Shown: positions 24,801-50,646, counted from the first letter of the stretch. The stretch: 64,000 nucleotides of DNA from Hydractinia symbiolongicarpus (GCF_029227915.1 NC_079884.1:11842001-11906000); one strand, 5' to 3'. Numbers and translations: made by a program. The notes: generated by a model not told the origin, from the letters alone.

Positions 24801-27800
24801 TTGTCGCTAAGCATTTTTTCACGTTAATAGAGAACTATAACCTATATTATAACCTTGTCACACAACGAGAGAATTCGGTTTTGTTTTAATGCACACTCTA
24901 TCACTTTTCTTCTTCTTTTTTTTGGTAATTCCGGCAACTCGATCTGGTTCCCGGGTAATTTGCATTTTAATGAAATCGATGGCGCCTACGATAACAAATC
25001 TCACGCCATAAAAAACCTGGAAACGAGAATGTTGACAATTGCTTATCTTATTCAATCTACTTCACGTCGGCGCCATTTTATACGACGGCAAACTTTTGTT
25101 ACACCGGCAATTTATATATTTTTTCGCGATCAAAAACTCCAATACACGAACAACAATTGAAGGGAGAAAACGAGAGCAAAACTTTTGTGAGATCAAGTTC
25201 CATTTAGCTTAAACAAAAACCACGTCGACAAAAAATTGCTGACGTGAAGAAGGAAAAAAAAGGCGCCGAGGTGAATCAAGAATTTTCATTAACACGTTTG
25301 TATTTTTCGGTATGCTAAATTCCGAAAAGTTTAATTCTAGTGCTTATGATACCTGCACAGGGACAAACAACTATTCCCCTTAAATAATTCTTACCTCAAA
25401 TTATGTCGAAAAATATCTTTCCTCTTCACATGTTCCACATCATCTTTATAATTCTTATTAAATAAGTTTTTAAAATCTCGAAATACTGTCTCTATCACCA
25501 GTTCAAAATGATGCGAACCTAACGGTTTCCCTTCTTCTGTGTCATAAGCAAAATTTTCTGGGATTTCGTCATCTGATGACGTCATTGTTGCTTTATTGGT
25601 ATCATTGTTTAGAGCTGTCATAACGTGACCATTTTGGTGCGAAATAAATTCAAGCATGGGATTGAACGATGAAACCGTTGCCTCACTTGCTTCGTTGTTA
25701 CTCAAATCAAAACAGTGTAATTCTAAAATAGAAAACAAGCTGTTGAATGACGAAGCGCAACTAGGATTAAGGTATATGCAACAGGGTCGCCAAAGCCGCC
25801 CTTGGCTTTGTATATATATGCAGACAGGGGAAGGGGAGGGGGTCCATGTGAAATAAATGGGCATAAAATAGATGAGTGTATAATGGATGGACGTTGTCTA
25901 AAAGGATGAACGTAATGAAAGCTAACAACATTCTATTTCCCAGACCTCTTGAAGACAAAACCTTATTTTGAGGTTTATCTCAATAGCTCCGGGGTCGGAA
26001 AAGCATCAGCAAGTCATTTACTTATGAGCAGGAAGTCAATGCACGTTTTGCACAGCGACTTTGTTGCCCCATTTTCTCCCCATAGCCCTTTGGCCCCTGA
26101 GCCGTTATTATGGAGCGCTGCTATCAAAATAATCAAAAAGGAACAACGTGGTTGTGTTACACCACGTTACAAAAAATACTATTAACCAAATAGACAGACA
26201 AGTCACGTACCTGTTGGAATTTCCATGGTGCTGAAATCATAATTCCAAGGCTCAAAAGCTCTGTACTGTAGAATATATTTATCATAATATGACGTCAGAA
26301 GAGTATCATAACCCATCATTTCATACCGCAGTGGAGATGCTGGGTCACTACGTGTAGTGTATAACGTGTACGTGTTTACTTTTGTCAAGATGGTGAACTT
26401 GTGCATCCATTTCCAGCATGGTATACTGTCGTTCAGCTCACAATTGCCTTTGAACTAAAAAGAGAACAAAAAGGACAAATAATGTCTAAAACGTATACCT
26501 CTTTGCAGTTAAAACAATTTAAAAAAACTGATCTAATAAATATATTTTCTAATGCCAATCTCCGTCGACGCAAAGCGAGTGATATCTCCGTTCAAGTTTA
26601 TCTTCAGGGAATCTTGTATCTTTTCTGACATTGGGACGCGATACGATATCAGAAAAGATACAACATGCCCTGAGGACGAGGTTGGTTTTCGTTTTAAAAA
26701 GATATAATTGATGTGAAGATATCTGACAAAAGTAACATTTTGGGGTCCTGGTGTTGTCGTTTGCTCGAGCCAGGCTCTTGTAGGGGGATCGCGTTTTCCT
26801 ACATGCCAAATTCTTCTGTATATATGAGTCCTTGAAGCCATCAGGCAACAACGATCTTTTAAGAAATTACTAATAGCAATGCTGTAATTTATCGAGACTT
26901 ATTTATAAAATATTAATTTATTTATATATAAATTTATATGTTAATTTATTCATCAGACGAAATACAACTTTCATACGTGGTTTGACGAAGTTGATGCATC
27001 GCAACCTCGCCTCCAGGACTTGCTAGTCTGTTTATATTTGGACGACTTAAGAAAATATAAAAAACCTAACAAGTCCTGATGACAAGGCTGGACGCGCATC
27101 TACCACTTCTTATGTTGACTACCGATGCAGTAAGTATCTGCACTGTTTATATAATCTATGGAACACTGGATACGAAGTTTGGTTGACTCTTTTTTTATAT
27201 TTTCCGTAATTAAAACCTCTGTGGATTACAAGTTTAACTGACCTTAAAGAGCTTCGGGGACGGAACTATGCTTTGCGCATGTATCGGAAATCTCTTCGTA
27301 CCAACGTGATGTAAGCAACCACGAAATGTTTTGTTCTTTTCTTCTGAGTATTCTGGAATCACTTTAGCAGCGAATCCATAATCGCCTATGTCTTCTCGTT
27401 GATATGTTCTATCCATTCCTATAACAACATAACTTGAATTACCACTCGAAAGGTAATTGTACTTCGTTCTTAGCGATTTGTAATGTGGCGGTAAAACGGA
27501 GCATGTTTTTCTATGAATGTTTTATGGCGCTCATATAGTGTAAACCGTAGTTTCTATTCGGACTCTGTAGAAGAATACAAGTGCTTTATTGGATATGCGC
27601 ATGCGCATATCACAACGAGCATAAATGTGCCATGTGATATTACGTAGACCTCTTCCAGTTATTGTTAATGGTAATTAACAAGAACTTAATCTTAGAAGTT
27701 ATTTTGTAGGGTTTGGGGGAAGTACTGATGATATCGAGAATTTAGGGCAACGAATAATAATTACCCTAGAATATTTAAGAAATCGAACAACCTCGACCTC

Positions 27801-28355
27801 TAGGCTCTTTGTCTCTTTTTTACAACGGAACGGCGAGACAAAATGGTAATTTTTCTTTCTCGCTGTTTCTTATGTCAAAAGGAGATAAAAAGCCCTGGGA
27901 TCGAGGTTGAAAATCAAATATTTTTACCCAATGGGAAAGTGGTGGAAATACGAAGCATTCAAGCTAATAAGAGTCAACTGTACACAATCGAATTTACCTC
28001 CATAATAATCGATCCTACTCATTTTCTCTTTTGCTGAATACCATGCTTCAAACGGTTCAATGATGCCCCCGTAAGGTAACTTCAATGTCCCGGTCACGTG
28101 ATATTCTGTTGAAAATTTAAGAGTGGGCACGTTCCGTTGTTTCACCAGATCATCGTGAAGATTTCGGCGTTGTTTCGTGAATGTTCTTTCAAATGTATGC
28201 AATGACGGTGAAAATATCACACTACCGGCGAATTTGTATTGACCAAGAATGAATATCCCTACTTGCGTCAGAAGAAAAAAGAAATTGACAAATATTTCAT
28301 ACACACAAGTGTCAAAGCCAACGCGCTTATACATAATTATATTTTGCTGCCGCAT
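21889..28355 (-). CDS. Papain-family (C1A) digestive cysteine proteinase, cfaD-like, nine exons
   Basis: Minus-strand exons: 28355-27998, 27418-27243, 26454-26211, 25722-25395, 24683-24481, 24186-24095, 23439-23278, 22852-22663 and 22076-21889, all in consistent phase, about 646 codons. The N-terminal half (YHVTGTLKLPYGGIIEPFEA, RIDYYGGMDRTYQRE) matches the extra domain of counting-factor-associated-protein-D-type proteinases. An I29 inhibitor propeptide follows (NLFNKNYKDDVEHVKRKDIF, then KMNHFADVTDKEM). The mature enzyme shows the oxyanion Gln and catalytic Cys in SQGICGSCYAYA, the GCKGGYPYRAMQW loop, the catalytic His in RLDHAALAVGYG and the Asn in LIKNSWSLSWG, so it looks active. Such enzymes are secreted or lysosomal. 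The 5' end is uncertain: the hydrophobic stretch at 28300-28250 may be a signal anchor, or the true start may lie in an unseen upstream exon spliced at the CGCAAG near 28262. Confidence 0.88.
22137..22258. mobile_element. Imperfect palindromic element in the last proteinase intron
   Basis: GGATTAATTTTTGAAAATCT and the later TTTTCGAGAAAATCTATTAC are arranged as inverted ends around TCGCGAAAATTAGTTC / CTCGCAAAAATTGG. The whole could fold as a long hairpin. Non-coding. Confidence 0.5.
22905..23030. repeat. GAAT/GGAT tetranucleotide microsatellite
   Basis: A long run of ATGAATGA units interrupted by GGATGGATGG, in the intron between the exons at 22852 and 23278 of the proteinase gene. Confidence 0.95.
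23485..23628 (-). mobile_element. Mini-Helitron on the minus strand, in a proteinase intron
   Basis: Read on the minus strand it starts TCTATAATATAATACCCG, has CTGCCTGTCTGTCTG, an AACCCGTGGTTTTTCCACGG hairpin and ends CGACTAG followed by T. 144 bp. The base before TC is G rather than the usual A. Confidence 0.75.
23643..23748. mobile_element. Short palindromic element, CAACCTCGT family
   Basis: CAACCTCGTTTCTAAG at the left and CACTGGGTACGAGGTTG at the right, with the internal ACTGAGCCGTTTTTAATA shared with the 21334 copy. It sits 15 bp from the mini-Helitron in the same intron. Confidence 0.65.
27002..27090. mobile_element. Short palindromic element, CAACCTCGT family
   Basis: CAACCTCGCCTCCAGGACTT is mirrored by AAGTCCTGATGACAAGGCTG. 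Located in a proteinase intron. Confidence 0.65.
27788..27909. mobile_element. Short palindromic element, CAACCTCGT family
   Basis: CAACCTCGACCTCTAGGCT at the left and AGCCCTGGGATCGAGGTTG at the right, in the first intron of the proteinase model. Confidence 0.7.
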
Positions 28356-28808
28356 TTAAAGGTTATTCCCGCTTGCAAAAACTAATATCTCCAATAGTAT
28401 TTGTAAACACGTTGGAAACTTCTGACTTGCAACTCCCCTAGTTCGCTTGCAGCAAGAAAGTTAGGTAAAAGTGTTTTCACTACATTGACATTAAATGGTT
28501 TGAAATGATTTCTTGAAGATGCACTTAACATGCTAGTTACAAATGTACACGCCGGTGCACTTACCAGTTGAAAGAAGTAAGATCAAGTAACGTGTAAAAT
28601 TTGCAGATCGACATGAAAAAACAGTTTTCTTCTTTTTCTCATCTTTATCTGTTGCGTTACCTTCGCCTGTCATATATTTGTGCGGACATGGAGACGAAGG
28701 ATGCGTATGTAAAGTCCTTTGTTTAATAATGTTTACAAAAAGTTATCCTTCTTTCCAAAATATTTATTTGTTTGCGATAAATCTAAAATTTTATTTTCTA
28801 ATCTTGCT

Positions 28809-29847
28809 ATGGCTGCACATCCAGTTCGCCATTATGCATGCAGCTATGCAATGAGAAAGAAAAACGGCAACGCTTGGTTAGTTTGTACCGATATAAACAT
28901 ATTCCGCTCACTTTCGGCATGAAAAATGCCGAGTTCAATTCTACTGATATATGTGCAATCAAGCTAGCGTGCTAACCCTCAAACGCTGTTATGAAAGCTC
29001 TGATATATAAAATGCTGCAACGATATACTATTGATTTTTTTTATTTCGGACCCAGACCTTTTTTGTTAGCTTTGATTTTAAAACTCCTTCTGTAAAATTT
29101 ATAGTGTGTGTGAATTTATTTGTTTCCTGGTTTTTCGTCAACTTTGTTTCCAGGGCTCTCTTATCATTTTTAGTATTTTATTTCCCAAATAAAAAGAGAG
29201 AAAACCACTGGTTACGAGGTTGGTTTGTTTTATTAATTTATGAGGCTACAAACGGAAACTAAACATGACTTGAATCGAGAATGACATATTAGCTTTACAG
29301 TTACGACACACCTTTATCCCCATGGTTTTTGCATTTTTGTTTTGAGAAGATGGCAAAAGGTCCTGGGGACGAGGATGAGTTACGGCAGTAACGTCTTTTA
29401 ACATTTTCTTTCAGTTTTTTTAGATTGCTTGTACGCGTTCATCTTATAAGAAAGTAGTTTATAGCAACCTCGTCCCAAGAGCTTGTTAGGTATTTTCATG
29501 CAAGCATCAGACAAGCGTTTTTTTTAACTTCTTTTTTAATGTTTGCCCTAGTATCTTTGCGACCAATGGCGAAGTGAAAATGCCGTCTACAACTGAGAAT
29601 ACACTGTCAACCACTACCTTAAACTTTTTAAATAAATCAGGATTGAAAACGCTAAATCATCAGTCTCGGCTTTTAACACGTGGAAATATACCAAGAACAG
29701 CAAAAGTTAGCGTTGTTGAAACAAAAACAAGACAATTTTTTTACTTTTTCTGGTCCTGGCAACAAGGGTGGAGAATCTCTTGCTAAAAACACAATTCTGG
29801 ACCAACTAGTAGACATGGCTTTCCTCGAACAACTCTCAGGACCGTGA
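28809..29847 (+). CDS. Unrecognised two-exon gene candidate with a frame break
   Basis: Exon 28809-28876 starts MAAHPVRHYACSYAMRKKNG and ends at a GGTTAG donor. The exon from 29552 follows CCTAG in matching phase and reads IFATNGEVKMPSTTEN, then LKTLNHQSRLLTRGNIPRTA. The frame is interrupted at a seven-T run (29736-29742). The sequence after it continues in the neighbouring frame as PGNKGGESLAKNTILDQLVD and stops at 29845-29847. This could be a homopolymer error, a recent pseudogene or a short unrecognised intron. I do not know the family; about 118 codons. Confidence 0.4.
29139..29222. mobile_element. Short palindromic element, CAACCTCGT family
   Basis: CAACTTTGTTTCCAGGGCTC at the left, CCACTGGTTACGAGGTTG at the right, and an AT-rich centre. 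It falls in the intron of the 28.8-29.8 kb candidate. A further diverged copy lies at about 29312-29378. Confidence 0.65.
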
Positions 29848-30119
29848 TGGTGATGTTAATTCCCTATGATTTTGGCCACGCCCTCATATGCGCTATACCA
29901 CTAGCTAGCGCTCTTATTACTGTAAAAGTTTTCAGGCTAGAAGCAATTGAAAGGCTTGGCAATATAATTTGCAAGCTGGTTTTTAAAATAAATCAAAATA
30001 TGTCTCCCAAAAATTGCAATGATATTATTCTTACGTTAGTAAACTCCAAAGAGCGCAGAGCACTCTCCCCTAAAAAAACGAAGGGGGAGTTAAAATCCCA
30101 GCAGTATCAAAACACTTAG

Positions 30120-30298
30120 TTACAACCTTCTTCCGCCAAGGTTCCAACACATCTCCTTTCCGACAAGTGTTCTCGATACATAACAGCTTTTTTGTGACAA
30201 GCTGCAATCCGGAATGAATGAAATAAAAGCTGCCTCGAAGCCCACCGCAGGTCTGGGAGAAACATCCAACACATGTTTGTCTCCATGGTCTAACCAAT
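30120..30298 (-). CDS. Possible last exon of an unrecognised minus-strand gene
   Basis: After a CGCTAG acceptor the frame reads LDHGDKHVLDVSPRPAVGFE, FISFIPDCSLSQKSCYVSRT and LVGKEMCWNLGGRRL, then TAA. Composition looks coding, with four cysteines and few low-complexity runs. I could not find the upstream exons or recognise the family. Confidence 0.3.
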
Positions 30299-30563
30299 CT
30301 AGCGACAAAAAACATTTCACGTGTATGGACCTCACATACTAGATTTCTAATTTTAAACACCGTGAGACGTTGTGAATTTGAGTTCCAACTCCAATTTATA
30401 AATACCAAACAACTCCAATTTTACTTTCACATGAAGAAAAACATAAACCAAGAAATTCAAAGACTTTTGCAGAAAGGTATGTTGTACATCCCGAGAAGAA
30501 GTTTAGTTCAAAAATGGAGGGAAATTCTTTACCCTAAAAGATGTGAATTAACACATTAGGCAA

Positions 30564-30672
30564 CAGCCTCGTTCCCAGAGTAATTTTTTTGCTTTTCTGA
30601 TATCCCAAACGACATATTTTCGCCTTGTTTCAGGTATAACCAAAGTAAAAAATTGCCTAAGAAACGAGATTG
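30564..30672. mobile_element. Short palindromic element, CAACCTCGT family, diverged
   Basis: CAGCCTCGTTCCCAGAG at the left and GCCTAAGAAACGAGATTGG at the right. Confidence 0.55.
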
Positions 30673-31137
30673 GTTAGGCAAGTTAATTTTATAATGTCTA
30701 TATTGAAACCAGTCATAAACCTATTAAAAAAAACGTTTTTTGCATGGTCTGATATTTAAGAAGCTTCCCACTTTTTCGGTCTTCATCAAGCGTGAACAGA
30801 GAAAATATACATGCTTTGTGCAGGAGGAGAAACTGCATTAATTTTGTTTACTTTTTTTTGGTTCCTTCTCTCCACTCATAATATTTGCAAATATCTTGAC
30901 TTCATCGTTTTTTAGTGTTTTGATAGAAGTTTTAGAAGCGACCTATCTACAATTATTACAAACGCAAACATAACATCATTTGACAAACATTCATTGGTAT
31001 GCGGCTGCGGAAGGGTGGTCTATTTGAAATATCCGGTCAATTCACATCTGCCTGTGATTAGTATATCTTGAGAAAAAGAGAATAAAGAACAATGTAGCAG
31101 TGTCGTTAAATTTCTTTTAGCTATTTAAACAAATAAT

Positions 31138-31248
31138 CAACCTAGTTCCCAGCGCCTGTTGTTTCTTTTTTATAGCAGCAGGATAGAGAGATCGTATCAC
31201 TGTTACGATGGCAGAGAGAAGATACAAGATGGCCTGGGAACAAGGTTG
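31138..31248. mobile_element. Short palindromic element, CAACCTCGT family
   Basis: CAACCTAGTTCCCAGCGCC at the left and GGCCTGGGAACAAGGTTG at the right, about 300 bp upstream of the V-ATPase B start codon. Confidence 0.7.
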
Positions 31249-31546
31249 CTTAACAAGGTGTTCGTCGGCACAATGCGATTTAAAATCAAGCTCGATAAAG
31301 TTTAGACGGCGCGATAAAATACCGTATTTATTCTATCATTCCCGTTGAGGGATTAGAGCTGCAACCTTAGAAATAAAGGCGGGTTTACTACCAGAGAGGC
31401 GGGCATGATATGCTTCTTTTCCCCTCTACCATTTTCGCAAAAGTCACGCGATACCTTCGTGTCAGCTTACTCGCCCAGTCTAAATGTTTAAAAAAAACTT
31501 GAAACAAAAATTTAATCGAGTCTAAGCGTTCTCATAATCTTCCAAG

Positions 31547-45397
<13,851 letters not shown>

Positions 45398-45734
45398 AAG
45401 ATAGGAACACTAGATTTTGTTTTATTCATAGCTTCCACTATTGCTTGTGTTTTGTCAGTTTAAAAGTGGAAGTGTCATAAGCTGAAATAAAATTAGTTTG
45501 CTACGAATGGTTCACATACACAGGATATTTCAAATATCCTTTGTGGCTTCACAGTCAGGACATAGTCCGCAGTCAAATTATAATAACATCGACTAGACTG
45601 TATCATACTTTTCTTATGTTAGGATTTCACCTATTTTTAGATAGAAGTGGCGTGTTCTTGTGATTAAATGATAGATTTCTATTTTAAAAATATAAATATT
45701 TATCTGTAGGCAACTTCTGTATATTGCTTTAGAA

Positions 45735-46273
45735 TTTTTTTTTTAACATTATACAAACAATAAGAACATGTAAAGAAACCCTTTAAATTCGAGTCTATCT
45801 TACATTTATAGTACCTCCGTGCACAAGTTAGATGACATCCACCAAGAGAGTTTTTTACATAGTATTTTTAATGAAAATATTTATTTCTATCCCTCCTTTT
45901 ATGTTAAAGACCCAATTTATTTTTGTAAGATATAATTTTGACAATATCAGAAGTGTGTAGGGTTTAAATATATTGAAAAAAAACGTAGGAAAGTCGCGTC
46001 TTTGTTTTTATTAATGGTGCTGAAAATTGCAGTTAATTAGATTTTTTGCACAAATTTATTTTCGCAAATGATCAAAAATTATTGTTATCAACATTGAATG
46101 CCCGCTTAAATGGTTTATAGGAAATGAAGGAGTGTCTCTGAATATCATCTAGGATCTATGAATATTGCGGAATTTATTTTTGCGGTCAAAACTATATTTT
46201 TATGTGATAAAATTTCTCGAATTTTCGAAATGTCAAAATATAAAAAACACGAAAAAAATTTAATTGGATCAAT
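45735..46273. repeat. Direct repeat X, first copy
   Basis: Matches 55817-56543 in the same orientation along its length (for example CAGAAGTGTGTAGGGTTTAA and GATAAAATTTCTCGAATTTT). The second copy is interrupted by a 230-bp inverted-repeat element. Non-coding; probably part of an unclassified transposon. Confidence 0.8.
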
Positions 46274-46389
46274 TAGTGTTCTGATAGCAAATACTGCAGA
46301 CACGCAGCTTTATCGCAGCTGTACACGTATTTTCTTCTTCTTAACAACCGGTTTATAACTAATTGCACTAAAATCTGTAAAATAATGGT

Positions 46390-46680
46390 TTTTGTTAGCC
46401 AATGTTTTAAATTTTTTACGCGTCTGTTCTTTTGTAAGAATATGCGTGAAAATGAAATCAAGCTACGGTTTTAGGTTAAAAAATCAGGTCTGTTTTTTGG
46501 AAATAAGAATAATGGCTAGGTTGGTTAGACTTTGGATATTCTTATAGAAAAAGCGTGTATCTGATAAAATCGTTGAACTTATTCATGAGACATTTTTTCC
46601 CTTCTTATCAATGAGAAGTATGTCATTAAAAGTTGTTTGTCTCAAGTTCTTTAAGATTAAGATCTTTAGTAACGCTATTA
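46390..46680. repeat. Repeat R, first copy, with intact (empty) Helitron target
   Basis: AAATCAAGCTACGGTTTTAG ... TTTGGATATTCTTATAGAAA corresponds to 46985-47130 plus 54752-54870. In this copy GGATA and TTCTTA are adjacent at 46538/46539; in the other they are separated by the Helitron array. Confidence 0.85.
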
Positions 46681-46984
46681 TTCAGAGTTCTCTAAGAGAA
46701 GTGTCCATGATGTAGAAAATAATGATTGTCATTTCTTGGTTTGTGCAATTATTATGTCAATCAATAAACGTAAATGTAAACAAAATTGTGGAATGTTAGA
46801 TTTGCGAAAATAATTATTTGCAAAAAATCTAAAAATAACCCATTCGCAAAAAAATATTCTTCGCTAAATACCTAAAATAAGCCAATTCGCGGAAATATCT
46901 TATTTTTACTAATTCGCAAAAATTAATCTTTGCCAAATGCTTTTTTTTGACATCGCGAAAGTACGTCTTCAATCAATTTTATAT

Positions 46985-47130
46985 TGGAAATTTGAGATTA
47001 AAAAAAATATTTCGCCCTTTCTTTTGAAAGAATATACGTGGAAAGGAAATCAAGCTACTGTTTCAGGTTAAAAAACCAGGCCTGTTGTTTAGAAATAAGA
47101 ATAATGACCAGACTGGTTAAAATTTGGATA
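46985..47130. repeat. Repeat R, second copy, left part
   Basis: Reads AAATCAAGCTACTGTTTCAG through AAAATTTGGATA and stops exactly where the Helitron array begins; it continues at 54752. Confidence 0.85.
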
Positions 47131-48556
47131 TCTCTTTAATAATAGCCGTATTTTGTCTGTCTGTCCGCGAAAGATGCGTCCCGTAACGGAAACACGAAAT
47201 TTTGTAAATTACGCGCCGATACCAAATGCGATATATTTTTATTGACTTTGTTTTGACCGCTCGCGCGTGGAACACCATTCACAACGCCTGATTCTTTAAA
47301 AAAAAACCAAGATTTTCGCGACCAGAAAGAATCCAAGATCTTCGCGGAACGAAGGCCATTTTGATAATGGTCGTGTTTGTGGTCAGTGTGTGAGGTTTGT
47401 AGGCCTGTTTGACTTTTTTATCTTCTAAAAGCCTTATATATTTGTAATATTTGTTTTCTGTTTGTTTTCAATGTTAGGATAAATATATTGTCACGTTTTT
47501 TAGCCACGTACAGATCTTAAACGCACCAGTTTTAGGATGTTTGGCTAGGAACGAAGATTAGCTAGCTATAGCTACTAGCTAGCTAGAGCCTCACTTATTG
47601 CTATTCTGTATGGTATAAGAGCTTTTTATCCTAGCCAACATTTATTTTTATGTTGAGGCTGTGGCTATTTAGCTAGCTCCTTAAAAAGTGAAAGTATAAA
47701 AATGCAGTTTGGCTACAACAATATTCTTAAGCAATATATAATTTTTATGCTAAATGCAGTTAGCTAGCTAGGTATAGCTACATATTTTATTATTTTTCTG
47801 CAAACTTTTTCTGCAAATGAAATGGCTGAGCGATTGTTTTGGCTGGACGAGTAACGACAGGCTGTTCCCTGTGTTTTTATTTAAACCGAAGTTGCAATGA
47901 ACATTTTTGGAAAAGGGTAATACGCCTTATGCGCCTGTTCAACTGTGTTTAACTGTACTAAGCGGTTAGCCCAGTGTTAAAAACAGACTGTTTTTTGTAA
48001 AAGGCTGTTACGCCTATGGGCATGTGCAACACCGTTTACCTGTATATACTAAGGTCAGCCCACCACTGTGACAATTAATTTTTAAACTTTCTTGGGAATC
48101 ACGCCTGGACTAACCGCTCAGCCCTGTGTCTGCGAGAAAGTTTTTTCAAAAGGGTATTATTACTATACGCTGTACAACACGGTTTAACTGTACTAAGCGC
48201 TCAGCCCAGTGTCACGATTAATTTTTTAACTTTTAAAAAGACTTTTCCACAAAATAAAATAATATTGACCGATTGTTTTTGCTATGATGGAGTAAAAACA
48301 CTTTGTAAACTCTGTTTTTATATCAGTTATCGTTGCGGGAAAGTTATTTTTTGAAAAATATGTTACAGTCGCACACTATAATGGTGTATGCGCTTCAAAT
48401 GATTAACGACATACTGTATACCTGTACTAAAGCGCTCCACCTGATCGTGTGGGACAGTTTACAGCTCTTATTAAGCGCTCCACAGAGTGTTCAATGCCGG
48501 ATCACACCTTTACTTAAAACTTAACCCGGCGTTTCGACGCCGGGTTTCCCGGCTAG
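47131..48556 (+). mobile_element. Helitron-like unit 1 of the array (1426 bp)
   Basis: Begins TCTCTTTAATAATAGCCGTA after GGATA, carries GTCTGTCTGTC, and ends with the hairpin CCCGGCGTTTCGACGCCGGG, then TTTCCCGGCTAG. Internal sequence is non-coding, with degenerate 110-200-bp repeats built on TGTACTAAGCGCTCAGCCC-like motifs and a CTAGCTAGC-rich block. No Rep/helicase gene, so non-autonomous. Confidence 0.8.
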
Positions 48557-50475
48557 TCTCTTTAATAATAGCCGTCGTCTGTCTGTCTCTGCGCAACATG
48601 GCGGAGCGAGTAGCGAGACCCGCCGAAAATCCCCGCGGCCCTGCAGCTTTATTTCGAATCCCCGGCAGACCCCGTTTTTTTACCGGCCTTGCTTTGCCGC
48701 TCATTGCAATAAACCAATCACAAGGCTCCATTTTCACTAATGACCAATCCAAGTGCTTCGCGGCCTCAACATGCCGACGGGAGGAAACATGCTACCCCTA
48801 CGAAGGCCATTTTGGTTTGGAAGTGATGGTGTGAAGTTTGTAGGTTTCCTTTCAATCCTCCTTATTTCTTCTGAGTACTTTTTATCCTATAGGATTATTT
48901 AGTTTGTTTTCACATGTTAAGGTGAATATTTCATCACGTTTTCTAGCTACGTATAAATCTTAAACAAACCAATTTTAAGTTTTTGGCTAGCTATAAAACG
49001 TACATTTTGAGGCAGCTAGCTATAGCTAGCTAGCTTTATTTATTCCTATACTTTTAAAGTTTTTATTCAGTTTGGTATATTATTATTTATTTTTATGTTG
49101 AAGTTGGGTCTACCTAGCTAGCTCCTCTTTTAGCTACATCCTGCTAAAAAGTGAAAGTAGCCAAATGCAGTTTGGCTGCAAGTGAAAGTAGCCAAATGCA
49201 GTTTGGCTGCAACACAATTCTTAACAATTCTTATGCTAAATGCAGTTGGCAGCGGCCACTTTTATTACTGATTTAAAAATTTATTATTCAAAATAAAGTT
49301 GCTGAGTAATTTTTTAAACTGAACCGGGTTAATGCCAGGCTGTTCACTGATTTCTTTTAAAACCGAAGCGATAAGGATTTTTGGAAAATGGTATTACCCC
49401 TATGCTCATGTATGACACGATTCACCTGTTAAGCGCTCAGCCTGGTGTTAACGACGGGCTGTTTCCTGTGTTTTTATTTAAACCGTTGTGATAAATTTTA
49501 TTTGGAAAATTTTATTACGCCTGTTACTCATGTATGACACAATTTACATGTTAAGTGCTCCGCCTGGTGTTAATGACGTGCTTTTTCCGTGTTTTTATTT
49601 AATCCGTTGTGATAAAGTTTTTTTACCTGCAATAAACATTCAACCTGGTGTTAACAACAGGGTGTTTTGTGTGTTTTTTATTTAAATTGAAGTTGCGATA
49701 GGTTTTTTTGGGAAAAGGCTATTATGGCTATAACGCATGTGTGACACCATTTACCTGTACTAAGTGCTCAGTCCGGTGTCATGATTAATTTGTTAAGGTT
49801 TCCTGAAACGTACTCCGCAAAATAAAATAATATTGACTATTTTCTTTTCTTATGATGGGGTAACAACAGGTTGTAAACTGTGTTTTTATTTTGGTTAAAG
49901 TTGCAGTAAAGTTATATATATACATATATTTTAAAAAGTACATTACAACCGAAACACTATAATGTTGTGTGAGCTTTACTCAATTCACGGCATATTCTGC
50001 ATACCTGTACTAGAGCACTCAAATTATGGATTTTTATTAGTTTTTTTATGGGGTAACGACTGGATTTTTCCTTTGTTTTAAGTTAAACCAAAATGCAGTA
50101 AAGTTTATTATGAAAAGGGTATTATGCGTTCTCAGCCCACTGTCATGATTAAGTTTTGAACTTTTAAGGAAACTTATTCCGCAAAATAAAATAATATTGC
50201 CCGATTGTTTTTGCTATGGCAGAGTAACAACGGTTTGTAAACTGTTTTAATTCAGCTTTTGTTGCGGGAAATTATTTTTTTTTAAATATCTTACAGTCGC
50301 AACACTGCAATGGTGTGTGCCCTCCACTTGATTTACGACATACTGCATACCCGTACTAAAGCGCTCCACCTCACCGGGTTGCACAGTTTGCGGTTCTTAT
50401 TAAGCGCTCCTCAAGGCGTTCAACAACAGTTACTTGTGGCTTAACCCGGCGTCGAAACGCCGGGTCTCCCGGCTA
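48557..50475 (+). mobile_element. Helitron-like unit 2 (1919 bp)
   Basis: Starts TCTCTTTAATAATAGCCGTC directly after the CTAG of unit 1. A GC-rich first 200 bp (GCGCAACATGGCGGAGCGAG) is followed by AT-rich internal repeats. It ends with an AACCCGGCGTCGAAACGCCG hairpin and CCCGGCTA (final G missing). Nearly identical to 52353-54271. The open frames in the GC-rich part are on both strands and look fortuitous. Confidence 0.8.
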
Positions 50476-50646
50476 TCTCTATAATAATAGCCGTCGTCTG
50501 TCTGTCTCTGCGCGGACCCCGCTAAGTTAGAAAATGATGTTACGGAAACACGAATATCAAATGCGATATATTCTTATCCACTTTGTTGCCACGGGTAAAT
50601 TCAAAGGACGGGCGAACCCGTGGATTTTTCCACGGGCAACGACTAG
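50476..50646 (+). mobile_element. Mini-Helitron unit 3 (171 bp)
   Basis: TCTCTATAATAATAGCCGTC start, CTGTCTGTCTC, an AACCCGTGGATTTTTCCACG hairpin, CAACGACTAG end. Identical in layout to 54272-54442. Confidence 0.85.

Larger units (their letters stand above)
30299..31546. other. Intergenic and V-ATPase B 5' flank
   Basis: A 65-codon plus-strand frame at 30362-30559 was not called. Two palindromic-family elements (30564-30672, 31138-31248) and about 300 bp of likely promoter sequence precede the V-ATPase start. No TATA box is obvious. Confidence 0.5.

Noticed and set aside
30362-30559. 65-codon plus-strand frame (MKKNINQEIQRLLQKGML)
   Set aside because: No homology, no splice context, and it overlaps AT-rich sequence next to a short mobile element.
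48640-48680. TTTCGAATCCCCGGC resembling a tRNA T-arm
   Set aside because: No matching D-arm, anticodon arm or acceptor stem around it, and it recurs as part of the Helitron-like units.
48487-48834. 115-codon frame (with a twin at 52283-52630) in the GC-rich part of the Helitron-like units, plus antisense frames
   Set aside because: Crosses the element border and the 3' hairpin, has no domain, and similar-length frames exist on both strands, as expected in GC-rich non-coding sequence.
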